Assembly: GCA_036245805.1 (NCBI GenBank)
Contig: BTRK01000006.1
Coordinates: 51,143,257-51,207,256 of the forward strand
Origin: Pristionchus mayeri
Lineage: Eukaryota; Nematoda; Chromadorea; Rhabditida; Neodiplogasteridae
DNA: 64,000 nt
Direction: 5' to 3'
Part shown: positions 35,181 to 47,600 of the stretch, in pieces
Layout: every line of letters starts with the position of its first letter
Position numbering within the stretch: position 1 is the stretch's first letter
The notes under the pieces: model-generated
Seen by the model: the letters and a program-made list of their open reading frames with translations, nothing else
The model's database searches: none
Told to the model about the DNA's origin: nothing
Position numbers and translations under genes: made by a program

Positions 35181-36790
35181 TTTACACACACATACACACT
35201 ACACCTGGTTCGAGAGTACCGAATGATAAATTAGTTCTTTTTGATTTTGTTAAACTCGTAACTTTGATTTGTGCACAACTAACCAGCAGAATGTTAGGAT
35301 CAGGGAGATCACGAGGTGGATGAGCGAGGAACAAAGATGGACGATTAGATGGAAATGCGGTTCTGTAATACTAATAATAATAAGTCTTTATCATACGATA
35401 GAATAAGAGAAATATGATAAATGTTACAGGGAAACTTAGAAGCATGCTATTTACGATGCCATATTTAGATGACAAAGATAAAATGATAATCACTGGGAAA
35501 ATGCTAGCCTAACAGTACAAAAGTGCATTTAAAAGTCATTGATAAGTAAACCCACGTTTTGCTGGAGGCATCTCCGACTTCGTCTTGAATCAGATGAGGA
35601 AAAGAAGTAGTATTCCGGTGGGGTTATCAAGCGGGAGGACGTTATCATTTTTGTTGTGGCCAGGGAGCGGCTTATTTGAACAGTTTATCAGCTCTACCAT
35701 AAATATATTGTCCATTAGCACAGAAGCTCTGTTATATCGTGATCGATAGATAATTGGTAGCGATTAGTGTAAAGATGATCATTTTCAGCTTTTTATTTTA
35801 ACGGGAGGGGGCAAAGTTATGGCCATGGCCTTGGGAAATTTATCATTGGGAATAGGATTATGACGAAACCGCTGGGCAAATTTACGAACGTAGTACTTCC
35901 TTCTTCGATGACGGAGCTCTTCGGTGGTGGCTAAATCGAAAATACTGTTATGTTTATCTAGTATACCAGCGTTTCAACAGATGCAAAATATGACGGAATG
36001 TGAGAAATTTTAAAATGATTCTTCAATTTATTGCAGAAACCGATTCAACATATGATTGTGAGTTTGAGCAAACAATCATCCTATCTTTAGTGCTCGATGA
36101 CTCTTCTCTTCACTAGCGCTTGCAACAGTTCATCTGCCCTTTTATGACCTGCATGAATGCCCTTTCTATTCCATTTTATGTTTTCTTGCAGAGGTGGAGT
36201 GATCTGTCATACTTGGCCGTTTTGTCAACGTCGAGTTGGAAACTGGCAAGCACAGACAAGGAGTGTCTGCTAAGTCGACGATAGATTGATATAGAGTAGG
36301 AGGATTTGAGAGACGGCGAGCATTTTCGAACCGAAACTGTACGCAGGAATGGAAGAAGAAGCGCGCGATATGCTCTCACCCCACCAGAGATTAGGCCACT
36401 TTGACTTTCACTCTCGGCTGAGCTGCTGATCATCTACTGAACTAATTGCGCAGCGCTCGAGGTTATCTCTACACGACGCCTTCAGTTTCCCAAAGATTTC
36501 GATCAGCCCTTCTAACTTTAACGCGATGCCGTGTACGATTGGGAAACTCGAAAGCACAGAAAAAATAGTTTGATGTCTGTTCTCTCCATCGTCCTTAGAT
36601 CAAACGTGTTTCGTTTCTTCGCCGATTATTTTCCTTTCACAAAATTTCACCAAATTGGATCAAAAATCTCAATTCCCCTTCCTATTGCTCGGCGTATTGC
36701 TTCATCACAGTTTTTTGTTTGCTTTTCTTGTTTTGGCTTATCGACGAAGGTCAAACATTGAGATTCTACTCATATTATTTAGTGTCCGTA
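35181..36790. other. Intergenic region, 1.6 kb
   Basis: No coding exon could be supported. A minus-strand open frame at 36176-36433 has no recognisable features. Confidence 0.45.
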
Positions 36791-39700
36791 ATGCGATTGC
36801 TCTCGATATTGCTACTTTTGCTCGGAACAGCTAGTGGTCTGCGAGTGATGACCTTCAATGTGTGGAAGAGCGGAACGCAGGTGAGCCGAGTTCACTTTTC
36901 AGTTCTATGATCGGTAGCTTTCGACATTCCTGTCACCGTTTCATCATTTCTAACACACTCAATGGGAAAGATTGAAAAAAATTATAGCTTCAAAGCATTT
37001 TTTTCTAAGAACTATTGAAGGATGAACTTTTTCCAGGTGCACGATGGACTCTCAAAAATCGCTGCGCAAATTCGAGAAGCTCGCGCCGACGTCGTAGCCT
37101 TGCAAGTAGGTCGCAATTTCGATTGTCGACTTTTCGGAAAAGTCGTCCCTCACGCACGCACATTGCAGGAAATCCGCGCGAAGGAGCACTTCGAAAATAT
37201 TACATCGCTTCTGGGCAGTGATTGGTCGGGCTCAGTCCACTGCCAGAATGACACTGCGATTCTGACGAGACATACGGTAGCACCATCAATCGAGAACTGA
37301 TTGTATTTACTGTTTCAGATCGTTCCGGGCAGCTACGCACAAGTCGACTGGGGCATGCATGTGCGCATCCGGATTGAGGGAAGCGGTCGAGAGGTAGGAT
37401 CCGGAACCAAGAACCGGCAAATGTCTAAAAATCGAAAAATGTTTTTAAAAATGTTTTAAAAACTAATGTGGAGTCATTCAGGTCTCGATGTGGTCAATGC
37501 ACCTGAACTACCTCAGCTATGGACCGTACGCGGCGCAGAATAAGCTAGTCACCAGAGAGGCTCAAGTACGCAATCATAGCATGCCAAGCAAATAATAGTT
37601 TGAATTTTACAGATTATGGCCGGAGAGATGCCCTTCCACAATATTAGTAAGTGACCGGAGCCGGTAAATAAGAACACCTACATTTGCAAAAAATAGAAAT
37701 TCTGAGACGATTTCAGGTCGTGTCCACAATATTGTGCAGCTACTGCTGAACCCGGATTTCCGCAGCCAGGTTTGGATTTAGTTTATTTTCTCGCATGTTC
37801 TTTATTTTTTTTAGATCGCCCAATCCAATAATGTGCCTGTGATCGTGGCTGGTGATTTCAACACGCCTTCTGACGAGGATTGGGTCGAGGAGAATAGGTT
37901 AGTGATTACTTACAGTAGCGCCGGAAAGTATTCATACGATTTGATTTTTTTCATATAACTTTTTCTGCAGTTGACTTAGCAAGTTAAATGTTGTAGCGCT
38001 ATATATCAAACCCATCGAAGAATACGATGCGAGTATTGCGTCATCACGTGCACCATAACGGACTCTGTAGTGATGACGCAATTGAGTTTCACTTTTTCAA
38101 ACAGGCGTTATTCTTATACAGAATTTTTCCAGCTGTCCAAACTTTCTCACGTTGTAGATAGGACCGAGGTCTATACAGAATAAAAATTTGAAGTTGCTGC
38201 TTGGTCACACATTGGCTGCAGCCTTGCTACAAAATCGATGTCAAAAATTAAGATATCGGCTCCTAGTCAAGCTAGAGACTGTTTCAAGGCATCAAAATGA
38301 TCGTTATCATGAGTCCAGATGATCCTGAGAATATGAAAACAATAACTCAATATTTGCCACCAGGTCATGAAAAAATCACTTTTTCACATGACCACTTTTT
38401 GGAGATTCATAACGTGTCGGGAAATATGTTTAAAAATCTGATTTTTGCTTATGCATGTTCAAAATGTCTTATATATATGATTCCCAACTTTTAAGAGTGT
38501 TTGGTCATCTTTCCTGCCCGCGGCGATTTGTTTTCGGAGGCACTTTCGAGTCCCGACCCGTTATTTTCGTCTGCACTCTCTCTGCAGCTGTGCCCAAAGC
38601 TATTAACACATTTCAAAAAGTTGGGAATCGGTTCTTCGGAACATGTTGGACATGCACACACAATAACAATTGATTTCCTTAACTTTCCCACAAACTTGTT
38701 TCCGAAGGGTCATGCATTCAGGACCACGACGAACCTCCGAAAACCAATCGCCGCGGGCAGGAAAGATATCCAAACACTCTAAAAAGTTGGGAATCATATA
38801 TATAAGACATTTTGAACATGCATAAGCAAAAACCAGATTTTTATACAGATTTCCCGAAAAGTTATGAATCTCCAAAAAGTGGTCATGTGAAAAAGTGATT
38901 TTTTCATGCCCTGAGGGCAAATATTGAGATATTGTTTTCATATTCTCAGGATCATCTGAACTCATGATGACGATCATTTTGATGCCTTGAAACAGTCTCT
39001 AGCTTTACTAGGAGCCGATATCTTAATTGTTGACTTCGATTTTGCAGCAAGGCTGCAGCCAATGTGTGACCAAGCAGCAACTTCAAATTTTTATTATGGA
39101 TAGACCTCGGACCTATCTCCAACGTCAGAAAGTTTGGCAAGCTGAAAAAATTCTGTATAAGAATAACGCCTGTTTGAAAAAGTGAAATTCGATTGCGTCA
39201 TCACTACGCAATCCGTTATGGTGCATGTGATGACGCAATACTCGCATCGTATTCTTCGATGGGTCTGACATATAGCACTACAACATCTAACCTGCTAAAT
39301 CAACTGCAGAAAAAGTTATATGAAAAAAATCAAATCGTATGAATACTTTCCGGCGCTACTGTACTTAGATACTTAGAAGATCGATCTTCAGCGGCCGAGG
39401 CCGCGTGGATCACAATTCCGCCAGTCTTCTCTATTGCGTGCGCGCGAAGTCCAACGTAGTATAGGGGTTCTGGTGATCATAGTTCACGAAACGACAGCTC
39501 TATCTAGATATTGCGTAAAATGTGAAGGCGGTGACCTGATTTCGAACAAAAAATATGTTGAGAAATAGGAAAAAAAAAAAAAAAAAAAGGAAAATACAAA
39601 TTATTCGATAATTTGGTCTGATTAATCTAAGAAAACATAGGATGAGTAAGACTGAAACAAATCAGGGATAAACACGGTGGATGGGTGATCGAGTGGCCGA

Positions 39701-40794
39701 CCACGCAACTGCTGAGGAATACGGCCGGAATGCGAGACTCCTTCCGAGAGCTCTTCCCGGATCCAGTGGCATACCCAGGTGAGTCGTACTTTCGATATTC
39801 GTTTACTTTTTATATCATGAGTGAGCCATAATAGGATGTCATTATCTAGCATTGGACCTTTTTCTGTCAGTATTTGCAAAATGACAAACACATTTTCAGG
39901 AATCACGTGGTCTGTGTTTAAGTATCTGGCCGAGTGGGACTATACAGTTCCCGACCCTGATGATCGCATCGATTTCATCTTCTACAGAGGACCGATAAAG
40001 TAAGTTTTTTATGATTTTTTGTCGGTTTTTCGTGATTTTTAATATTATGATAATATATTTGGTAGAAAATCGTAAACGAATACCGTTTTTCAAGACCCTT
40101 CTCCTCTGAAAACTTCGCGGGAAGCAGTGTGCTGCGGCCGATGCCCTACCATTGCACGAACGAGTGGCCGAGCGACCACTACGCAGTGCTGACGGATTTC
40201 ATTGTGAGTATGCGTTTATATATTTATGCTTTTTCATTCGAAAGAACGTTAACAAAAATTGAAATAGAATTGTCAATTGATGACGGTTAAAATGACGAGT
40301 GGATAATGGGACATTAGGGTCAAGGGGGATCTACTCAGGGGAACTGGTTTGATTCTCGGAATTTACTAAAAGCATTGTCGCTCTTGGAAAGAAGCTATAG
40401 AGTCTGTAGTTGTGGTTCGATTATACGGTTTAGGGATGTAAGCTTGGTAGTTTATGATGCGAATTCTGAACACGCCTACGAGTAACCTACGTGAAGTGTT
40501 TTAGTGAGATCAACTATTTTTTCATATTTTCTGATTCAGGACATCCCCTCCACAGGCGCACATCTCGAGCCCATGAAGTACATGGACCCAAAGTTCATAA
40601 CGGTATGTGATCATCATAAAAATCATCATGAAATTCGAATTCAGAAACACAGTGATATTCTCAATGAGATGTGCGACTCGCGTATTTATAGAGGCAGCAA
40701 TACAGGTTTGGATTGCGTTTACATTTCAATAAATGTGTGGCATTTAGTGAGCCAGGACGTGAAGGACACGAGTATTTCCTCAAAAATGAAATAA
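36791..40794 (+). CDS. Secreted endonuclease/exonuclease/phosphatase-fold hydrolase
   Basis: Metal-dependent phosphodiesterase of the EEP superfamily (DNase I, sphingomyelinase and inositol phosphatase relatives); the substrate is unknown. ATG 36791 opens a signal peptide (MRLLSILLLLLGTASG), then LRVMTFNVWKSGTQ (metal/active-site N). Exons: VHDGLSKIAAQIREARADVV ending ALQ, joined to EIRAKEHFENITSLLG so that LQ|E restores the catalytic glutamate; NDTAILTRHT; SYAQVDWGMHVRIRIEG; SMWSMHLNYLSYGPYAAQNK (active-site H); IMAGEMPFHN; RVHNIVQLLLNPDFRSQ; PVIVAGDFNTPSDEDWVEEN (catalytic GDFN); GGWVIEWPTTQLLRN; AEWDYTVPDPDDRIDFIFY; NEWPSDHYAVLTDF (SDH motif). The full catalytic set is therefore present. 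After DIPSTGAHLEPMKYMDPKF the 3' end is less sure: a 42-base in-frame intron (40602-40643) may or may not be removed before the stop at 40792-40794. A 1.45 kb palindromic element occupies one intron. Confidence 0.88.
37913..39361. mobile_element. Tc1-like palindromic element with TA duplication, 1.45 kb
   Basis: Begins CAGTAGCGCCGGAAAG and ends with its reverse complement, flanked by TA (37911-37912 and 39362-39363). CAGT-starting termini at TA sites are typical of Tc1 elements. Almost the entire element is an inverted duplication with arms of about 650-700 bases and a short centre near 38640. Each arm carries the same open frame of about 65 codons, but differences between arms are mostly amino-acid changing, so it is not evidently coding. 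It lies in an intron of the EEP-fold gene. Confidence 0.88.
39569..39588. repeat. Poly-A tract
   Basis: About 19 consecutive A residues in the same intron as the Tc1-like palindrome, downstream of it. Confidence 0.9.
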
Positions 40795-41381
40795 TTATCT
40801 GAACCGGAAAACTAAACAATATTATTGGATTTTCTAGCATGAGCTTTAAAATATGTGCTATTTCAAGCATTGTCAATCTGTTTTTTTCAACAATAAACGA
40901 CTTCCTGACTTTCACTTGTTTGTATTCCAATCGAGAGTCGAATTGGGTTCTTTTTCGCGTCCCACTGCTCCCATCTGGATGCATCATTCTGGATGCATTC
41001 GCTCTTAAAAATGTGGATAAGTCAATCGAGTCATAAATTGTAAAGTGACAAGAGGGGATCTAACATTGTAATCCATTGCAAGCATTTGGAAAGAATCAGT
41101 GAGATGCAGATAGAATAATCCGTAGTAACTATCATTTGCGGCTGGTTGGCTAGGGATGCGCTCCCCATTTTTCTGCAATCTCTTCGCCCACAAGAATCCG
41201 GAAGCACCATCGAAGGAGGACGGAGGGAAATGATACAACTGAGCGTCTTCTCTCCTTTCTTCACGCGCTTTATCATCGGTCAGATGCACCGAAAAAGCGT
41301 GTACAACTAGGAGAGCGCCGAAAGATTTGCTAGAAGTATTTGAATGGAAGGATGAAGGGCGATCCATTCACTTCGACGTCG
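40795..41381. other. Gap between EEP-fold gene and small secreted protein gene
   Basis: A minus-strand frame (41005-41367) is open for 120 codons but lacks recognisable features or splice-supported extension. It is not called as a gene. Confidence 0.45.
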
Positions 41382-43951
41382 ATGGCCTCTCTCCTGCTAC
41401 TCGTGCCCCTTCTCCTCTCCCTCTTGGCATCGGTTGAGAATGCACCCGTGAGTACTCACAGCTAGGGCCCTGCTTGGGTTATTTCATTGATTCATTGAAT
41501 CATTTATTCCGTTAGGGTTAGAGTGCAATAATATATATTTTATCTACGCCCGAAAGCGCAACGAGATACGAATAATTGATAGAATAACCGTACAGATAAT
41601 TGACTCTCCTCATACTGAGGATATAAGTAACAGAGCTACGTGACGGGTAGGAGGGCACAATACTGAAAATACATAGATCTAGTCAACTGTTCTCATCTGT
41701 CTTCTTCTGGCCTGCATATGAGGAAGGAACCGAGGAGGAGGCACTCGGGTAGACCAGGTAGACTATATAATAGCATGAGGGTGTGTAGGAAACGGATGCC
41801 CGTCGATTGGATCGAATCGGTTGTGGTTGCTTAGCATCAAGGGAGGGGAAGGGAGATTGGTCACTGATCATCTCCTCCTACTGGCTACTTTGTTGGATAC
41901 TGATCACCCCTCCTCTTCTTCTCATTCCCTTTTTTTCCCATCCATTGAAAGGATGTGTGATAAACAATGTGAGAGAGATGCGTTCAAATGAGTGAGGGGG
42001 CATGTCTTGAATTTTATATCTTCCTTCCGATTACAAAAACCTTAACTCTTCTATTTCGAAGAGACACTCAAAGCACTTTAAGAGAGACTATCTGAGTGAG
42101 TGAACTTATTTGTGAAGAACCTTGGCAAATTCGAAAAATCGAATTTCTCCATAATGTGTGTGTGGGTAGTACTCGGTGAGCATATCACGTTGGCACATTA
42201 TGGAAGCATCTAGAACGCGCTTTCCACGATTAACTAGACTAGTATAGGTATTTCGCAATTTTTCGAAATTTTCTCTTTTGCAACCATTTCGAATGAACCA
42301 TACCTTGAAAAATGCAGAAAAATCCGGTGATCATGCACACCAAATTCCACCTTCCTAGCTTTCCAACTCTTCGTGAAAATTCAAAAAAATCGATATATTT
42401 AGGAAACAAAAAAATACAGCATTTTCAAATGGGTGGGTAGGTCCCTTTTTTATTTGAGGGCTGTGTAGTACAGCCTTACCTCATTCTTCAAAAAAATTAT
42501 GAAAAATAATCGAGGACCAGTTTTCGAGAAATTTTAAATAATGTCATCATTTCTGAAATAAAATCAGTTCGTAATAAAGTTTCAGACTACCGTATCCAAC
42601 TTTCAGAAGCGGTTTTCTCAGGCAAAAGGAGAGGGACTGAAGTGGAGATGGGGCTTGATGACTGGTCGACCCAAGTTACATCACATATCACCAAATGCAT
42701 TATGCCAACTTTCACTTATCGCCTACCGTAACTCTAATTACCGATATCTGAATACTGTTGATACAGCAAGTGATTTTAATTGCAATAATGTGGACATACA
42801 ATAATTTATTAATTATACAATTAATTCCTTATCGTCGTACAGAACTTCTGACTATTGTAGCCCGTAGTAACACCGTGAATTAACTTTATATTATGCAGTG
42901 TTGGTGCGACTACAGTCCTCAGATATCGGTAATCAGTGTTACGGTAGGCGACAAATGAAAGTTGGCATAATGTATTTGGTGACGTGTGATGCAACTTGGG
43001 TCGACCAGTCATCAAACCCCATCTCCACTTCAGTCCCTCTCCTTGTACCTGAGAAACCCGCTTCTAAACGTTGGATACGGTAGTCTGAAACTTTATTACG
43101 AACTGAATTTATTTCAGAAATGATGGCATTATTTAAAATTTCACGAAAACTGGTCCTCGATTATTTTTCATAATTTTTTTGAAGAATGAGCTAAGGCTGC
43201 ACTACGCAGCCCTAAAATAAAAAAGGGACCTACCCACCCATTTGAAAATGCTGTAATTTTTTGTTTGCTAAATATATTGATTTTTTTGAATTTTCACGAA
43301 GAGTTGGATAGCTAGGAAGGTGGAATTTGGTGTGCATGATCACCGGATTTTTCTGTATTTTCAAGGTATGGTTCATTCGAAATGGTTGCAAAAGAGAAAA
43401 TTTCGAAAAATTGCGAAATACCTATACTAGTCTAGTTAATCGTGGAAAGCGCGTTCTAGATGCTTCCATAATGTGCCAACGTGATATGCTCACCGAGTAC
43501 TACCCACACACACATTATGGAGAAATTCGATTTTTCGACTTTGCCAAGCATATCTTCACTGACTTAGATAGTCTCTCTTAACCTAAAGCTAAGCTCATTC
43601 ATTTGCAGGCTTCTTGCTACTACGCCGGGAAAATCCTCGAATTGAATGCCGAGTGAGTCAGTTTCGCCTTTTCAGGCTCAAGCTTATCTTTATAATTGCT
43701 CAGATTCCTCGTCGCCGATAGATTCGTGTACAAATGCGGCGCAGAAGGAGCGAAGCCGATAGGATGCAAGAAAGATGACGGCACGACAATCCCCATGTCG
43801 TTCGAGCCTCCCTATACCACCCAAAAAGATGCAAAATACGTGAGTATTTTTTTACGAAGTTCAAGTATCAAAATGACACGCTTCTGTTCAGGAATACACC
43901 TGCTTCAAGAACGGCACTCAGCTGTACTTCAGAAGCACTTCTCTTTCGTGA
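41382..43951 (+). CDS. Small secreted cysteine-containing protein, about 100 aa
   Basis: Four exons. ATG 41382 gives a signal peptide (MASLLLLVPLLLSLLASVEN; an in-frame upstream ATG is at 41352). After an intron of about 2.2 kb the exon at 43609 encodes ASCYYAGKILELNAE, then FLVADRFVYKCG with EGAKPIGCKKDDGTTIP (from about 43705), and a last exon YTCFKNGTQLYFRSTSLS with the stop at 43949-43951. Four cysteines spaced C-x(n)-F-x-YKC-x(n)-GC-x(n)-Y-x-C resemble the small fibronectin-I-like domain seen in nematode MIG-18-like extracellular proteins; that match is from memory and tentative. The large first intron contains a TTAA foldback element. Confidence 0.7.
42082..43577. mobile_element. Long-arm foldback element with TTAA target duplication (element 3)
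   Basis: Left end GAGAGACTATCTGAG, right end the near reverse complement AGATAGTCTCTC, with TTAA on both sides (42078-42081 and 43578-43581). The arms (for example 42120-42800 against 42820-43540) are near-perfect inverted copies with a very short centre around 42800. No transposase frame. It occupies the first intron of the small secreted protein gene. Confidence 0.87.
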
Positions 43952-44660
43952 TAGATCAGATCGTTATCGATCGGATTCGCGTCACGGTACAGTAATCCCT
44001 GATGATAAACCAACTCACTTCTACGCAAACTTGCATTGTTCACTCCACAAATTGAAACCAAAAAATGTAATTTATCCTCGACGAGAAACTAAGAATCGCA
44101 GTTAATGATCACAGTGCAATTCATTGTGGGATGACGATATGGGTTATATCGTCCGTAAACAGCATTCAAGCCACTTGCAAACATTCTTGTTTTTACAGGT
44201 GACTAATCCTTAGCGATCAAGTGAACACTGGATAGCATAACAATTACATGTATATTATGGTGAATCGAACTATCTAGAGGGAAATCATACACCGCATTGC
44301 GCAAACCGGTGGAGTCTAACTCTCCTCATATCACACGCTCTCTCGCCGGTTAGAGAACACGAGAGAGCATGAGATTTGGAGAGAGTCAGACGATTACTCA
44401 ACCGATGTATGGCACGCTAGTTGCAATTCGATGCTTCACTTGCTAATATTAACCCCCCAGGGGGATACGATAGCGGTGGATGGTAAACAGGCTCTCGATG
44501 CACGAAATATCAGATTTCGACTACATGACGTGAGCAAAGACCAACCTGTGATCAACACGAATATGCACAAAACAGAATAACAACATGCAAAATATTCGTT
44601 TATATATTCCCAAACGGACTCAATTCCTGCTGAGCTCATCTATATTCTATTGTCAGAGTC
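43952..44660. other. Intergenic region before receptor gene K
   Basis: Contains a hairpin of the recurring family (44313-44392). No exon is supported. Confidence 0.5.
44313..44392. repeat. Small hairpin of the recurring CTCTCTCG family
   Basis: Arms GTCTAACTCTCC / GGAGAGAGTCAGAC and CACGCTCTCTCG / CGAGAGAGCATG, with a short CCGGTTAGAGAACA-like loop. Confidence 0.75.
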
Positions 44661-47600
44661 ATGAAGTTCTCAGACGCCATTGAGCGCTCGAATATAGGTT
44701 CTTTTTAAAATGTTTTTTTAAAAATACAGTTTAAAATAATTAAACAAGATATAAATAAAAACGTTGTTTCAACAGCTGCCGGATTATGTTCGAACACACT
44801 TCTCATCTACCTTGCTTCTCGCTTCAGCAAGCCTTTCCTAGGAACCTACAAGTATGTTGGTGAAAAAGTAGCGACCTTCGGTCGCTACGTGGTTTCTCAC
44901 CCTCGGCCTCACGCGCCTTTCACAACGCTAACGCTGCGGGGAGTGAGAGCAGGTTGTGATGGTGTGGCTGGTGGTGCACGGGGTGCATTTGAGTTTTCTG
45001 CGATTTGGTAAAATGCACCATGTTGTGTGATGCGCTGAAAGTGCTCGTCGTGAGGATGCTAACGGTCAACGTCCGACGTCACACGGACGTGTTTGAGCCA
45101 AGTTAGAGCGATTTGAATAAAAGAGATCAAAGATCAAAGATCAAGTTTCATATTTTAAAAGCGCTCGCCATGGGGATGCCAACGGTCAAGGTCCTATCCT
45201 TCTACGATGATTTTGAAGCGAGTTAGAGCGATTTAAAGAAAAAGATCAAACTACTTAGATCAAAGATCAAACTTTAAAAGCACTCGCCATGGGGATGCCA
45301 ACGGTCAAGGTCCTAACCTTCTACGATGATTTTGAAGCGAGTTAGAGCGATTTGAAGAAAAAGATCAAACTACAAACTACAAAGATCAAAGATCAAACTT
45401 TAAAAGCGCTCGACGTGGGAATACCAACGGTCAAGGTCCGGCGTCACACGGACGTGTTTGAGCAAAGCTAGAGCGATTTGAAGAAAAAGATCAAAGATCA
45501 AAGATCAAGTTTAAAATTTTGGAAGTGCTCATCGTGGGAATGCCAATGGTCAAGGTCGTAGCGCTGTAGGATGATTTTGAGCCGAGTTAGAGCGATTTGA
45601 AGAAAGAGATCAAAGATCAAAGATCAAAGATCAAACTTTAAAAGCGCTCGCCATGGGGATGCCAACGGTCAAGGTCCTATCCTTCTACGATGATTTTGAA
45701 GCGAGTTAGAGCGATTTGAAGAAAAAGATCAAACTACAAACTACAAAGATCAAAGATCAAACTTTAAAAGCGCTCGACGTGGGAATACCAACGGTCAAGG
45801 TCCGGCGTCACACGGACGTGTTTGAGCAAAGCTAGAGCGATTTGAAGAAAAAGATCAAAGATCAAAGATCAAGTTTAAAATTTTGGAAGTGCTCATCGTG
45901 GGAATGCCAACGGTCAAGGTCGTAGCGCTGTAGGATGATTTTGAGCCGAGTTAGAGCGATTTGAAGAAAGAGATCAAAGATCAAAGATCAAAGATCAAAC
46001 TTTAAAAGCGCTCGCCATGGGGATGCCAACGGTCAAGGTCCTAACCTTCTACGATGATTTTGAAGCGAGTTAGAGCGATTTGAAGAAAAAAGATCAAACT
46101 ACAAAGATCAAAGATCAAACTTTAAAAGCGCTCGCCATGGGGATGCCAACGGTCGGCGAGTTAGAGCGATTTGAAGAAAAAAGATCAAACTACAAACTAC
46201 AAAGATCAAAGATCAAACTTTAAAAGCGCTCGCCATGGGGATGCCAACGGTCAAGGTCCTATCCTTCTACGATGATTTTGAAGCGAGTTAGTGCGATTTG
46301 AAGAAAGAGATCAAAGATCAAAGATCAAGTTTAAAATTTTGGAAGTGCTCATCGCGGGGATGCCAATGGTCATGGTCCGAAGTCGCACGGATACGTTTGA
46401 GCCGAGTTAGAGCCATTTGAAGGAAAAGATCAAACTACAAACTACAAAGATCAAAGATCAAACTTTAAAAGCGCTCGACGTGGGAATACCAACGGTCAAG
46501 GTCCGGCGTCACACGGACGTGTTTGAGCAAAGCTAGAGCGATTTGAAGAAAAAGATCAAAGATCAAAGATCAAGTTTAAAATTTTGGAAGTGCTCATCGT
46601 GGGAATGCCAACGGTCAAGGTCGTAGCGCTGTAGGATGATTTTGAGCCGAGTTAGAGCGATTTGAAGAAAGAGATCAAAGATCAAACTTTAAAAGCGCTC
46701 GCCATGGGGATGCCAACGGTCAAGGTCCTATCCTTCTACGATGATTTTGAAGCGAGTTAGAGCGATTTGAAGAAAAAGATCAAACTACAAACTACAAAGA
46801 TCAAAGATCAAACTTTAAAAGCGCTCGACGTGGGAATACCAACGGTCAAGGTCCGGTGTCACACGGACGTGTTTGAGCAAAGCTAGAGCGATTTGAAGAA
46901 AAAGATCAAAGATCAAAGATCAAGTTTAAAATTTTGGAAGTGCTCATCGTGGGAATGCCAACGGTCAAGGTCGTAGCGCTGTAGGATGATTTTGAGCCGA
47001 GTTAGAGCGATTTGAAGAAAGAGATCAAAGATCAAAGATCAAAGATCAAACTTTAAAAGCGCTCGCCATGGGGATGCCAACGGTCAAGGTCCTAACCTTC
47101 TACGATGATTTTGAAGCGAGTTAGAGCGATTTGAAGAAAAAAGATCAAACTACAAACTACAAAGATCAAAGATCAAACTTTAAAAGCGCTCGCCATGGGG
47201 ATGCCAACGGTCAAGGTCCTATCCTTCTACGATGATTTTGAAGCGAGTTAGTGCGATTTGAAGAAAGAGATCAAAGATCAAAGATCAAGTTTAAAATTTT
47301 GGAAGTGCTCATCGCGGGGATGCCAATGGTCATGGTCCGAAGTCGCACGGATACGTTTGAGCCGAGTTAGAGCCATTTGAAGGAAAAGATCAAACTACAA
47401 ACTACAAAGATCAAAGATCAAATTTTGAAAGTACTCGTGAAGGGAGTTCATATGGTCAAGGTCCCATGCACATAGGATGATTTTGAGCCGAATTAGAGCG
47501 ATTTGAAGAAAAAGCGTGACAGACAGACGGACAGACAGACAGACAGACGGACAGACAGACAGACGTTATGATATTTCTTTATACAGTAATTATCGGAGAT

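Noticed and set aside
38297..38977. Matching 65-codon frames on opposite arms of the Tc1-like palindrome (MIVIMS..PENMKT)
   Set aside because: They match only because the arms are inverted copies. Differences between the copies are mostly amino-acid changing, giving no sign of coding constraint.
41005..41367. 120-codon minus-strand frame upstream of the small secreted protein gene
   Set aside because: No domain, signal or splice support; antisense to the start region of a better-supported gene.
45036..47515. CRISPR-like array of regular repeats
   Set aside because: Monomers are contiguous 120-base satellite units without unique spacers, in a eukaryotic intron.
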